Source: Parelaphostrongylus tenuis (taxonomy: Eukaryota > Nematoda > Chromadorea > Rhabditida > Metastrongylidae). From it: a stretch of 64,000 nucleotides of DNA. The notes under the pieces were generated by a model. The model did no database searches and had not been told where the DNA came from. It was given only the letters and a program-made list of their open reading frames with translations. The stretch's first letter is position 1, and every line of letters begins with the position of its first letter. Below, one piece after another: positions 33,546 to 45,180 of the stretch. The stretch covers positions 1-64,000 of the forward strand of contig JAHQIW010005252.1 in assembly GCA_019055375.1 (NCBI GenBank), given 5' to 3'. A program made the translations under genes and the position numbers.

Positions 33546-35294
33546 ATTCATGGTGCATTTCTTGGCGACAAGGGTGTGTTAGGGCTGTAATATCAATCAT
33601 GCAGATGGTTGATCGCTCACATGTGGGGGCGGTATTTGTTATTGAACTTAATTTTTGCTTTTCGCGTATAAGCTTGGGCTTAGGCTTAGGCTTATTAGCG
33701 GGGTTCACTTGACAAAATAGAATGAACATGAAAGGCACAAGTCTATGGAGTGACAGGGCGAAGTTTCCTCTACAGTTTTCATACGGGAAAACTAAAGATT
33801 CCTACGAACCGAAGGATAAACTTTCAGACAGGTGGCGAAACTTGCGCCTTCCCTGAGAGGCACTGAATTCGCTGGGCACGGCGTAATTTATTATGGGGTA
33901 AAAGTGAAAGTTAATCATAGTTTGGCTGCGAAGGCGCTCCCAAAAAGCCTTCGCGGAGACCAAATAAACGCTTGAAGTCATCAAAATTTAGGCTGTCGAA
34001 TGGTAACATAGTTGTGGCGGAAAGCAGCGAAAAACACGGTGAGTGTGTAGTCTAATATTATTTATACCGCCCGTATTAGCAGCCCTTTCAGAACAAAGAT
34101 CCCCCATTAACCGCCAACGGGTGGCTATAGAAATCATTGTGCGCACAGCTAACTGTGCGATTTTCGCTGTTTGTTGAGTTTCTTTCTTCACTAGGCAAAA
34201 ATTTCCGGAACTTTTATATTTCTTTGACAGATCAAGATTTTCTCTCCTTGCTCGTTTGCTTTTGGTTTAGTTATACATGTCTTCTGTAGAGAAAAGATCT
34301 CGTTTACTACCTAATCGTACTGTTTTTGTCATTCAATCAATTGCATTGCATTATACAAAAGGAATCACAAAGGAAATCTTAATTTTTGCTCTTCCCTTGT
34401 ACTATACAGTACCCAAGATTGCCATACTAAATAAAAACTGGAGAACAGCTAGTAATTTTTCATAAATTATTGCGTATGCTGTATGCGGTACCTGTTTGTC
34501 GAATACGATAACATAGTTTTTATCAATCATTCGTTCATTTCCAGCTGTTCAAAGATTACGTAAATGAGAAAAGGCCGAGTGCTTATGGATGGTGAAAGAA
34601 TGCTGAGCGGTAAGGTACAGCCGCAGAAATATGTGTTTCCAAGATGTATTCTCAGTTCTTTTCCCCTATACGCACCCATATCCAAAAAAAGTATTTCTTA
34701 TCCCTTTTCGAGATTGTAGCAATTATTCGACAGCTTTAATGGAGAGAAACTGAAGGGTATATTTAATTTTCCAAATGGTTTCAATATTATACTATAGAGG
34801 GTAAATTAAAAGGTTTGGTACCTATATGTTGAAGGGGACCAATTTTAAGCAGATTTCATTCGCTGTACAGGAGATTTTTATAGGAGGTTAGTGATTATTC
34901 GATAGTCTAAATCTCTGGCTGCAGCTGCACGTCACCCATTTTATATAACACACTTTTACAACACTATAGCATTCAGAATCGAATTTTGATTCCCATTTGC
35001 ATTTCATCTCCATTTTTACCACGCGTGCAAATCGTTGGAAGCACGGAGAGCACATTGGCGCGCAGGCAGTTTCCGGTAGCATCAGACTCTTCGTACTTAC
35101 TTGGAGTTTCTATCGATGTGGTGAAGAATTCTTAATTGATTGGCAATACATCAAGCGCAATCGGTCGTTCCGACTCCGCCCCGTTCCCTCGCTCAGTGAG
35201 ACGGGCGGTAAGCAAAGCTGCCGAAAGGTTTCATAGCTGAGTAAGATGTAATACCAAGCCACATCAACGATTGTTAGCAAGGTAATCGCCCAAT

Positions 35295-35546
35295 CTACTG
35301 CGTAACTTGACAGTGATTTACAGCACTATGCGTCGAAACGGCGGATACTATTGCTGTTTTATTGAGGATTTTATCACCCCATAGACAGAGCACTACAGAC
35401 AACGTAGATTCTAAAAAATTTCTAGAAAAAACGAAAAATGCATTTTTTGAATATGTGGGCTGACATGGGAAGCACCGTATCATGCGCAATGAAGAAGGTG
35501 CGCTCTTTCTACACTTTCTCAAGCTGCATATTAGAATTGCCTCCAC
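35295..35546 (-). other. Conserved open segment (B)
   Basis: An 83-codon minus-strand frame equivalent to the one at 8,246-8,521, with the same start (MEAILICSLRKCRKSA). On the plus strand 35,438-35,632 is also open (LELPPHRPLQEKFICKRC). Not recognised. Confidence 0.35.
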
Positions 35547-37207
35547 ATAGACCTCTGCAAGAAAAGTTCATTTGCAAAAGATGTGCCTCAATGCCAATTT
35601 CTCGCAAGACTGGCGACACAAATGCGCAATAGGGACTGAAAGTTGTTTATTTTTTTACAAGGACGTGGTATCACTGTTGAAAAGGAAGGATTTTATGAGA
35701 AGTAATCAGCTTTTATATCAAAAACCTTTGTAACAAGTTTATTCTTGGCTTTCCATTCTTTATGCAGCGATAAGATGCCTCTGACATATAAACTTCACCT
35801 GTAAATCCCAGTAAACCACCTATGACGTCCAAGCTGCCAAGTAACATTTTAAACGTGAAATGTGATCTTCTTCTTGCCCTTACAGCGTTCAACGACAGCT
35901 TTTCAAAAAATCAAATGCATCATCAAAATTCTCGTAACATGGACTATCCAATGACTAGTAAGACAATAGTGAAATATAAAGAAAACTGACTGTGAAATAT
36001 AATTTTGTTCTCGCTGCTGCAACGTAATAAGAACCCTTATTTTAAAACCGAGCAGATTAGTGAAGTCAAAGAGATTAAGCTTTCGAATGACTACTAAATG
36101 TCTAGAGACAACTTTTATGCAGTGCGAAAGGCCTTCAAACAATCGTTTTATCTCAGCTGGTGCACGTCATCCTTTAGGGTATAAACATTTTTAATTTATG
36201 CTATCAAATGGCTGTCAAGAGTCTAGAACTGCGGCAAAAGTGTGAATGCCAAAGCCCTATTACTTATTCGTACTGTGGACGGTATCGTTATCTTTTCGAA
36301 AAGCTGCAGTGAATCAGAGACGAAACTGAACATTGTCAGAAAATCTGCGCACAACTCACAAGGCACTTGAAGAATGTCTTCTCATATTTAACCGGTACTT
36401 ACAATGTTCAGGCGATTTTCGCATCTCAAGGCTTCAAAAACTATCCCATCTTCAACATCAGTAATATGTGCAACGATAACAACGCAGATGGGACCGGTCA
36501 CGAACGGGTCACAATCGGGCGAAAAGATAGTGGAATGAATTGTAAAAAGTACAAGAATTTTCTTAGAACACCATCGAAACGACGGTGAAAGAGTTCGTGG
36601 CTAATGTCAAGTATATGCTTTCGCAGATGGTAACGAGTTTACGATCACTGAATGGGTCTCGCGTACGCCACCATGTTCGAAGCAGACATCTCTACAGACG
36701 CCAAATGCGAGAGAGAAACTAATAGAAACTTTACTGAGTCTCACAGTAGCAATGAAGACGAGCCGTCCAAGCACGTAAATAAGTGTACAATGAAATTTCT
36801 GGAAAACAAATTTAATGTTTAGCACAAATAGGTCTTAACAGATTTCGTAATCCTGTGATCGAGTAATAGTTCTCTAGAAATTATGTGTATTCTTGTACCA
36901 AATATTGCGCTGAATGCACAGAATTTCTGACTAAAATGTTTATTCAGCCAACAAAACGTGTACAATCAACATCTATCACCAACAACTTGTGCAAAACAAG
37001 TTCTCATGAGCAGTTGACAAATGAGGTGAATGAGAGATAAACAGTTAAACGAGAATCGAAGTAGGACAGAGAGACAAGCGATTAATGAGAATCAAAACAA
37101 GCACAGAGCATAAGCAATCAACAAGCACTACGTTTTAGAGTTCAAATACTAGGGCGAGGAGTAGGGGAGAATATTCCACGCATTTGTTTCTAAGAAACTG
37201 CCTTCGG

Positions 37208-37412
37208 TTAATCGCAAGCCGACATGTACTCTTGCGTTACCAACATTTCTAACTCCTCCATTCTTTCTATAATTTTCGAAACGTCTTCGTTGTTATAAGG
37301 TGACCGCTCGAATAACTCAGCTAGGTGACTTAGGGTACCACCTGGTCTGCTACTTGTAGGCAAAAAGAGCCGCAACTTTACGTTCCCTTGAAGGAAACTC
37401 AAAATCCACCCT
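37208..37412 (-). pseudogene. Exon-like segment with LSHLAELFERSPYNNEDV (B)
   Basis: The minus-strand frame 37,402-37,208 includes LSHLAELFERSPYNNEDVSK and IIERMEELEMLVTQEYM before a stop. It is the equivalent of the 9.84-10.05 kb segment, with a 3-base deletion and substitutions. Confidence 0.45.
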
Positions 37413-37881
37413 TAACGATACGGCTTGAAAGCAAAGAAAAACAACACCACATTAACGTCAGTCTTGTGTCTAGACACCAAAAGCATTAATTGACACACAC
37501 CTGTCTTTAGATTCTTTCGTCCCTTTCTTAATATGCTTCTTGATTCTTATGCATAGTTCCAGGTGAGGTGGTTCAGCTATCTGCACCTGAACCTTATCAA
37601 ATTTCTCTTCTGAATCTTGACAAATTGCTACTGGGTTAAGCAAAAAGCGATATTTTTGAAAGTTCTTGTTGGCATCTCTGCTCCGTTTTTTTTATTGATC
37701 GGTTTGCATATAGCTGCCTACTCCATTATTTGTAAATCCAAAATGCCTACTGAACAAAATGATTTGGGTTTGCTAATCAGCCATTAATGGAAAAAAAGCT
37801 CGAACTCTTCCCAAAGTCGTCGATGAGATTAATGAGGATGAGGGCATTGGAACGGCGAAAAAACGGACTAGGTACAAATGC

Positions 37882-38267
37882 ATTAAATCGACTGTTTCTT
37901 AAACCTCGTAATAAACATTCAAAGTCAAATCCAAAAAAAGAATGTTTTTAGCCTAAAAGTTTCCAGCCTTTTTTTTTGGATTTGCTTTTGAATGTTTATT
38001 ACGAGGTTTTAGAAACAGTCGATTTAATGGATTAGTTTTGGTCTATCAGCCGAAAACATCGACTGATGGTGATGGACCAGTGTATTGTAAACTATGCCAT
38101 CACCACGTACCAGATACGCCTCCCTCCTTGCTACAATGCAGGGCCAAATGTGGGGCGGGGGTCACTGACGAGGAAGACGAACCTCCGAAACACCGGTGTA
38201 TGGCCCTGGCGTACCAACCTCGTTTTAGGCTAAAAACATTCTTTTTTTTGGATTTGATTTTGAATGT
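37882..38267. mobile_element. 386-bp insertion with 10-bp target duplication, copy B only
   Basis: GTACAAATGC occurs at 37,872-37,881 and again at 38,268-38,277; copies A and C have the site once (GTACAAATGG/GTACAAATGGATTAAG). The ends are inverted repeats (about 37,916-37,957 against 38,222-38,265). An inner palindrome also pairs about 37,882-37,940 with 37,974-38,028. The middle (about 38,040-38,220) is visibly GC-richer. A 9-10 bp duplication and long inverted ends carrying foreign sequence fit a Mutator-like (Pack-MULE-type) nonautonomous element; that class is inferred. Confidence 0.8.
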
Positions 38268-38541
38268 GTACAAATGCTTTGAGCAATGCACGAAAGGCAA
38301 TTTCGATCTCGGACACATGTCTCGTTCTGGTCAGGCATCTGTTTTCGATGAAAAAAATTCGCAAGGCGCTTTGCTTGGTGATCCTTCATCGAGCTCTCGT
38401 GATTTGGCTGAAGAACTTAGTGTTTCGCAGCGACCGTTGTCAAAAAGTTGCATCAACGATTTTTTTCGCAGGAAGCTTCGCCTGGATCTGCATGGGCTTT
38501 ATCCGAATATAGCTTTTTCGATCGATACAACACTTTTCTGA
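38038..38541 (+). CDS. Chimeric open frame: Cys-rich segment fused to mariner HTH
   Basis: A 167-codon open frame. Residues about 16-60 come from the insertion and are Cys/His-rich (YCKLCHHHV, LQCRAKCGAG, PPKHRCMAL), with spacing reminiscent of a small zinc-binding module. From about residue 80 the frame runs into the mariner helix-turn-helix region (GNFDLGHMSRSG, SSRDLAEELSVSQR). The insertion restored an open frame across the junction where copy A is broken. No promoter or splice evidence is visible, so expression is doubtful. It could be a chance fusion, but zinc-binding plus DNA-binding fusions are a known way of domesticating transposases. Confidence 0.35.
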   Translation: MVYQPKTSTDGDGPVYCKLCHHHVPDTPPSLLQCRAKCGAGVTDEEDEPPKHRCMALAYQPRFRLKTFFFLDLILNVYKCFEQCTKGNFDLGHMSRSGQASVFDEKNSQGALLGDPSSSSRDLAEELSVSQRPLSKSCINDFFRRKLRLDLHGLYPNIAFSIDTTLF

Positions 38542-38829
38542 ATGGCTATCAATTTGAATCACTTAACGGAGTTGACATTGCATGTCGAGAGCTCTTCGAT
38601 CCAAATGTGCCGGAATGACACTTTGAGCAGATCCCGAATCTTGTAAAACGATGGCAGAAAATCGTGAACAACGCTGGCCTTTTCTTTGAGGAATAGTTAT
38701 TTTTGTCAAACTACGCGTAAAAACGAAACTTCCAAAAACGCCCCAAACTTTTTACTGAACACTAATATAAAGATGGGTGTTTTTTTCAGCGATAAGAAGT
38801 ATACCTCTCGCTGGACAAAAATTTTCGAT

Positions 38830-39460
38830 GAGATTGTTAGCAAACTTTCGAAAGTCTAAGTTTCTGGCTACTGAGCAACGCAGCCATTTTCTGAAAAAAC
38901 CTCATACAATGTTACTTTCAATATTAAATTATGTTTCACGTGTATTGCGCAGTTTCACAATTACTTCGCTGGAAGCACGATAAGCACATGAAAGTCTAAA
39001 GGGACTTTTCTAGTGTCAGAGCCATTTCATGAAGAGTTTCTTTCGAAGCCGAGAAAAAATTCCAGTCGCATGATAAAAATCGCACTCCAAATGCGACGCG
39101 CTGGACTGCCGATCACCGCATCGAATCTGCAGCACCAGACAGCTCAACCGTAGATTAAGCGCAAACAAACGCGCCGAACATGAAACTCTATCTTGTTTGT
39201 CCTGCTGAACTCAAGGAAATGGCCTTTCAACAAATTAAAAACAGCGTTGGAATTCTTAACTCTTACTGTCGAATGATTGCTAATGATCTAAAGAAAGAAC
39301 TCTTTTCTGCCAGAAGTATGCACGCTGGAAACAAAAACTTTTTTTGTTCGTTAAGGTGTTATAAAAGGACTTTCGCAAGAAAAGGCTACCTAGAACTCTA
39401 GTCAAAATTTTGAGTATCGAATAATTACTAAAACTCCTACGAAAACTTCTTGTGCAACAA
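38830..39460. repeat. Dispersed repeat with GGCTACTG...ACG motif (B)
   Basis: TTTCGAAAGTCTAAGTTTCT followed by GGCTACTGAGCAACGCAGCC at about 38,845 starts the copy B equivalent of the 11.1-11.7 kb region. A second, shorter version of the same region follows at 40,425-40,850. Confidence 0.6.
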
Positions 39461-39469
39461 ACAGAATCA

Positions 39470-40400
39470 TTTCTTAGTTACATGCCTTTTAGAGAAAAAA
39501 ATTGTAGATGAATTGGTGTAAAGGTTATTAGAAGGTTACTTAGCTTCGTCATGTTCATGACGAATACCGTCTTCGTCATTGCCTCCCTTTCTTCTCTTTT
39601 CTTGGGCATTGCAACTGTTTTCACCTAGAGCGCATTTCGTTTCGAAAAAATTCTTCAGAAAGTGTATGTTTCTTTGAAAAGGTGCGCAAAGAGCAAAAGC
39701 GACACAAAATAATTCCCATCGGTGGCAGCAGAGCCGAGGTTTGCTATATTCTCAACTGCTGTACCTCTTTCTTCTAATATTTATAGCACACAAACCTAGG
39801 ACATTCCTGGCTTTTGTAGAAATGTAAAAATGTAGTCAATTTAAGAGTTACTTCTGCCGCTGTAGTTTTCCATACTGTTCGCTCTGCCGTGGACTGTCTA
39901 AGGTCCATAGTTCTGTACCTAAATAAGCATAAAATATATACCGAAGAAATTGATATTGGCGTTTAACATACTGAGCTAATGAATCCTCAGGCACAACCGT
40001 TAAGTCGGCATTTGGACCTTCAACGCCCAGTAATGGTGCCTCGAGAGCGCACTGAAAAAATTGCACAACCTTCCTCATAGGCTGGAACTTGGACCAAACA
40101 TACCGCAGTGCACCCGTTTCTTCGCTTTTGAGAAGGGTCAAGGTGGCCTAGCAGCCAGCCACGGCGCTGGTATTGGCCGGCGCCTCTCAGCGTACACTGA
40201 TACTCGCTTAATTGTGGGTCATCATGTTTATCCAGCGAATCAGCTCCTCTTCCTCTGGAGAAAATTCCTCTCTTTGTTGGTTTATTTACATTTCTATGAA
40301 TCATTTACAAAAGGATCATTCACAATCAAAAAAAATCTAACCGCTAAAGAAGAACTTTGGAGATCACGATTTAAATGTTTTCTTTTACTTACAAAAACTG
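39470..40400 (-). pseudogene. Decayed intron-containing gene (B)
   Basis: Equivalent exon blocks: ending at 39,971 (FQPMRKVVQFFQCALEAPLL, GPNADLTVVPEDSLAQ before GTATGT), 39,918-39,852 and 39,624-39,540 (MPKKREEREAMTKTVFVMN). The last is 85 nt, exactly as in A and in one C unit. The upstream Arg-rich and SELQQRQ exons of copy A are absent. The frame across the first junction is better preserved here than in A. Confidence 0.55.
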
Positions 40401-40424
40401 GGCTCCTCTTGAGCGGTCGCTGGA

Positions 40425-40850
40425 AGCACGAAAAGCACATGAAAGTCTAGAGGAACTCTCGTTACCAGAGCCATACGTTGCACCTGAAGTTTCTTTCAAT
40501 GACGAAGAAAAAATCCCAATCAATGGTGAAAATGGCATTCCAAATGAGACTCGCTCGATAGCCTGGCAGCATCGAACCTGCAGCCGCCAGACAGCCCAAC
40601 CTTAGATAGGCGTAAGCAAACGCGCTGAACATAAAACTCGATCTAATTTTTCGTGTTGCACTGCAGTGAAATGGCGTTCCGGCAAAAAAGGACAACGTTG
40701 AATTTTGAATCTTACGCTGTCGAATGACCAAAGAACAAACTCTTTGCTGCCAGAAGTATGCGCGTGTGAAGCACAAATCTTTTTCTTTCGTTGATACTTT
40801 ATAGAACACTTTTACAAAAAAAAAGCCACGTAGCACTCCAACCAGATATG
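40425..40850 (+). repeat. Second copy of the 11.2-11.65 kb segment at the end of B
   Basis: From the CGCTGGAAGCACGAAAAGCA at 40,423 the sequence again follows A 11,205-11,650 (AAAGTCTAGAGGAACTCT, then GAAGTTTCTTTCAA and the TAGCACTCCAACCAG end). It is a local tandem duplication truncated at about 40,850, where the 18.36-kb repeat takes over. Confidence 0.75.
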
Positions 40851-41140
40851 ACATGTTGGTCAAGCAGTGCTTTCTTTGAGCTACAGTGAAACCGTACTGA
40901 GAAAAAGCTCATGGAGGTGTGGAACTTCTCAATGTGAATACCAATGATGTGTAATCTCTTTGTTAAACTTTATTTATTTTTTTTGTGTTATGATGATACG
41001 ATTCACCTAGGAACAAAAAGCCGAGAATGTAGCTTAACAATGAAAAACGCTCACTCTCTGTAATACAAAATCTTATGCACTTATGAATGGGACGAAGAGT
41101 AAATCTCTTCTCTTTTATCAATGATGCTTTCCTACTCTTA
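40848..41140 (+). repeat. 300-bp repeat at the centre of the B/C palindrome
   Basis: Second copy of the 18,355-18,668 repeat. It lies exactly between the end of block B and the beginning of inverted block C, and fuses into the RTE relic at about 41,140 (CCTACTCTTACGACATACTT). It is a candidate bridge sequence for the inversion. Confidence 0.85.
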
Positions 41141-42245
41141 CGACATACTTCAAAAGGAAAAGATCCCAAACCAGTGGATAGTATCGCGCACAATCATTAT
41201 CCATAAAAAGGGTGACCAAAGGGACGTCCGCAATTATCGCCCAGTCTGCTTGTTAAGCATGCTTTTCACGAAGTTCATCCTTCTAGGCATATCAAGATCT
41301 TTGGATGAGGACACAACTAGCTGAGCAAGCAAAACTTCGACAGGAATTCTGTTGCGTGGACCACATTTATACAGTGTCGAAGGTCGTAGAAGTGTGTCGG
41401 CAATACCACCTGCCCCTACTCCTAACTTTCATCGACTATAAAAAAGCACTTGATAGCGTGGAAACGAACGCAGTCCTATCAGCACTTGTCGTTCAAGGAG
41501 TGGATCCGTCCTACATAAAAACTTTGCCAGACTGCTGTCGGAACTGTACCACGAAAATAGAGCTCTTGCAAGGACCTCTTGCTATACCCATTGGAAAAGT
41601 GTTTGACAAAAAGATGCGATATCGCCAAAGCTGCTCACCGCCTCACTACAGTGGATATTGAAGTCACTTGATTACGACGAGAAGGGCATGCGCTTGGATG
41701 GGAAATTCCTGGCAAGCCCTTGTTTTGCGAATGATACTGTCAAAGAGGAACATGGCAGAAGAAGGAAAGCAGCGTGGGCCGCATTGGGGCCTCTCAAGGA
41801 AAACACCGGCCAAATTACGGTCCTCAAATTACGTGCTAACCTTTTTGATCCAATAGTTATCCTAGCGCTCTGTTATGCAGCGGGGGCGCGGCCTGATACT
41901 TCGACGACCTCGAGACTACTGCGAGCGACTCACAGAGCTCACGATTATACAATAAGATGACCAGACGGCAGATGAACGAAACGAAGTGTTGGGTAGACGC
42001 CACGAGAATACATTTGTCCACGAGGACGACCACCTACACGTTGGGCGGATGTGTTTGTGAGAAGAATTAATCAACTGTAATCATGCCTGCAACCACATCT
42101 GCTGTATTCCTACCCGCTGAGATTGCGGCATCGAAGTCGCGTCAGTGGCCATGCTCGAATGAGATCACCGCCATGGACAACAATTGCGGAAAGACGATTC
42201 TAATGGAAGATGTGCTGGGGTCCGCACAAATAGTGAAAAAGGACC
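41140..42245 (+). pseudogene. RTE-type retrotransposon relic, second type (C)
   Basis: Lacks the endonuclease but keeps more RT than A: KEKIPNQWIVSRTIIIHKKG at 41,150; VEVCRQYHLPLLLTFIDYKK and LDSVETNAVLSALV at 41,380-41,500; KSLDYDEKGMRLDG at 41,660; SPCFANDT, a decayed FADD box, near 41,725; a deletion; then EEHGRRRKAAWAALG and LRANLFDPIVILALCYAAGA to 41,960. RGRPPTRWADVFVRRINQL-equivalent codons are near 42,020-42,075. Two overlapping frames (41,305-41,661 and 41,658-41,960) reflect a frameshift. Confidence 0.88.
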
Positions 42246-42739
42246 GTCCAAGTAAGTATCCAAATACAGATGTAATAGCATGGAAATGTTTACTAAAAGC
42301 TTCAAATATGATTTTTTTCTGCATGAATGAGGCTTTTCTTTAGAAAATTTGGTGTTTTAGAGGCAGGATTGGTGTCGCTTTGAGTTGCCGCGATGAATAA
42401 TGTTCTAAATCGAGTACAAGTGCACTTAGACTTACTAACCATAGGACGATAAAATAAAGCCTCTTTTGTAACTCTGTAGAAGTTTTAGCTATGAAGTACA
42501 TTAATAATAAAAAGTTTTTTCTAATCTAGATGAGATAGCATCGAATTGCGAAAGCGTATTGTGAGTTTTGACGAACACGTCATTGTTTTGGAAGTGTTCT
42601 GGCATATTTCGACCTAGAATAGCCTTTTTAGGTTTCTTCTGCAAATTCCATCCCTTGCTGATGAAAATAATTCCTTTTGCTGAAGGAATAGGTCTGAATT
42701 TGTTACTGAATGATGACATTGAAGATTACGTGCTCCAAT

Positions 42740-43850
42740 CGCAAGTGCCATTACATCGATTTTCGTGCGAGCGACCAGCGTAACGCCGCTTCCTATCAAT
42801 CGTCGGCTTGAAGGAGTTCATCTCTCTCGTGTCACGCGCCTTGGTCACATAGCACGCCCCAAACCGGTCAAGAGGAGCCCAGTTTTTGTAAGTAAAAAAA
42901 CTTTTCATATCTTGATGTCCAAAGTTTTTCTCTAGCTATTGAATTTCCTTCTTGCTGTGAGTGATCCTTTTGTGAATGATTTATAGAAATGTAAATCAAC
43001 CAACGGAGAGAGGAATTTCCTCCGAAAGAAGAGGAGCAAATCCGTTGGGCCAACATGATGACCCACATTTAAGCGAGTCACTCAGTGTAGGCTGAGACAC
43101 GCCGGCCAATACCAGGGCCGTGACTGGCTGGTACGCCACCTTGGCTCTTCCCAAGAAACGAAGAAACGGGTGCACAGCGGTATGTTTGGTCCAATTCCCA
43201 GCGTATGAGGAGATGTGCAATATTTTTAGTGCGTTCTCGAGCACCATTTCTGGGCGCTGAAGGTCCAAATGCCGGCCTAACGGTTATGCCTAAGGATCTC
43301 TCAGCGCAGTAAGTTAAGTGCCAATATTGATTTTTTTAATATATATTTTATACTTATTTAGGTACAGAAATATGAACCGTAGACACCTCACGGCAGAGCA
43401 AATAACAAGGAAAATTACATCGGCCGAAGTAAGTCTCAATTTCACTAGATCTTTACAATCGTACAAAATCCAAGAATGTTCTATCTTTATGTGCTATAAA
43501 CATTATAAGAAGGTGGTTACAGCAATAGAGACTATGCCAGAACTCCGCTCCGCTGCCAACGATTGAAATTATTTTGTGTCGATTTTTGCTCTTTTGTGCG
43601 CCTTTTTCAAATAAACATACTTAAGAATTTTTCTCCACGATATGCGTTCTAGGTGAAAACAGTTGCAATGCCCAAGAAAACAGAGGAAAGGGAGACAATA
43701 ACGAAGACAGTATTCCTTATCAACATGACGAAGCTAAGTAAGCTTCTAATAACCTTTAAACCAATTCATCTACGAATTTTTTTCTGTAATAGGCACGTAA
43801 TGAAGAAATAATGCTGTTTGTTGCAGAAAAACTTTTATAAGAGTGTTAGT
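42740..43850 (+). pseudogene. Decayed intron-containing gene (C, unit 1)
   Basis: Exon blocks on the plus strand: a fused block near 42,770-42,895 (RRLEGVHLSRVT) with donor at 42,890; about 42,987-43,312 (APFLGAEGPNAGLTVMP); 43,362-43,428; 43,653-43,737 (MPKKTEERETITKTVFLIN, 85 nt); a next start near 43,790. It follows the RTE relic directly, as the A copy does on the opposite strand. Confidence 0.55.
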
Positions 43851-44139
43851 AATTATTCAAAACTTGAAACTCTGACTAGAGCCCTACGTGGCCGTTTTTT
43901 TTTTGAAAACTCTTTTTACAACACCTTAACGAACGGAAAGTTTTTGTTTCAAGCGCGCATACTTCTGGCAAGAAAGAGTTCTTTCTTTAGATCATTAGGA
44001 GCATTAGGATCCTTCAAAGGAGCCTAGTTTTGGTGAGTGAGAAAAATTTCTCCGTACCGTTATGTCCAAGTTTTGTGACAATTTTACAGTTGTACGTTCT
44101 TTTTAATTTTTATAGAGCAGTAGCTCACAAAAGTGTGTC

Positions 44140-45180
44140 GTGTTGCAGAAGGCGCCTAGGACTCGAGATTGTTCCTAAACCGCTCAAGAAGAGCCCAGTT
44201 TCTGTAAGTAAAAAAAACTCTTCATATCTTGATGTCCAAAGTTTTTTCACTAGCTATTGAATTTCCTTCTTGTTGTAAGTGATCCTTTTGTGAATGATTT
44301 ATAGAAATGTAAATCAACCAACGGAGAGAGGGATTTCCTCCGGAAGAAGAGGAGCAAATTTGCTGGGTCAACATGATGACCCACACCCAGGCGAGTCACT
44401 CAGTGTAGGCTGAGAGACGCCGGCCAATACCAGCGCCGTGACGGGCTGGTACGCCACCTTGGCTCTTCCCAAGAAACAAAGAAACGGGTACACTGCAGTC
44501 TGTTTGGTCCAATTCCCAGCGTATGAGAAAGGATGTGCAATATTTTCAGTGCGTTCTCGAGGCACCATTTCTGGGCGCTGAAGGTACAAACGCCATCCAA
44601 ATGCTGACTTAACGGTTATGCCTGAGGATCCCTCGGCGCAGTAAGTTAAACGCCATTGTTGATTTCTTCAATATATATTCTATACTTATTTCGGTACAGA
44701 ACTATTAACCTAGGACAGCGCACGGCAGAGCGAATAGCTAGCAAAATTACACCGGCCGAAGTAAATCTTAAATTGTCTACATTTTTACACTTGTACAAAA
44801 GCCCAGAATATCCTAGATTTAAGTGCTATAAACATTAGAAGAAAGCGGTGCAGCAGCTGATAATTTGGCAAACCTCGGCTCCGCTGCCTCCGTTTGGAAT
44901 TACTTTGTGACGATCTTTGCTCCTTTGCGCACCTTTTTCAAGTAAACATATACTCTTCAAGTGGAATCTATTCACAACGAAATGCGCTCTAGGTGAAAAA
45001 GTTGCAATGCACAAGAGGAAAGCAAGGCATTAACGAAGACGGTATTCGTCATCAACGTGACGAAGCTAGGTAAGCTTCTAATACCCTTTACATCAATTCA
45101 TCTTCAAATTCTTTTTTGTAAGAGGCGCAGGATGAAGAAATGATGCTGTTTATTGCACAATAACATTTCAGAGGAGTTTT
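44140..45180 (+). pseudogene. Decayed intron-containing gene (C, unit 2)
   Basis: Tandem second unit: a 55-nt-type exon at about 44,152-44,209 with donor GTAAGT; about 44,305-44,639 (FPPEEEEQICWVNMMTHTQA, then VWSNSQRMRKDVQYFQ); about 44,694-44,763 (acceptor degraded to TCG); about 44,993-45,075 (frameshifted). The block starting FPPEEEEQ reads in the same frame as VWSNSQ, interrupted by two stops. Confidence 0.52.

Larger units (their letters stand above)
37631..38762 (+). mobile_element. Internally deleted mariner, interrupted (B)
   Basis: Same deleted mariner as in A, between a TA at 37,629 and the right terminus near 38,760. It is split by the 386-bp insertion at 37,882-38,267. The helix-turn-helix region (FDLGHMSRSG, then RDLAEELSVSQRPLSKS) stays open from the insertion to 38,541. 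The C-terminal part (LFDPNVPE, then LVKRWQKIVNNAGLFFE) follows at 38,590-38,695. Confidence 0.8.
27391..40850 (+). repeat. Mosaic block, copy B
   Basis: Same order and orientation as the first 12.6 kb of the window, starting with the same bases (ATAATAGAATCTGG) as position 1. After about 40,420 the alignment jumps back, so 40,425-40,850 repeats the segment equivalent to 11,205-11,650. It carries a private insertion (37,882-38,267) inside its mariner. Its right end abuts a repeat also found at 18.36 kb, and beyond that lies inverted copy C. Confidence 0.9.

Noticed and set aside
42083..42343. An 86-codon frame with EITAMDNNCGKTILMEDVLG followed by GTAAGT, repeated at 13,796-14,104, looked like a conserved host exon
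   Set aside because: In another frame the same bases read as the C-terminal WTTIAERR / WKMCCGPH region of the RTE reverse transcriptase, which fits position and order; the exon look is a frame shadow.
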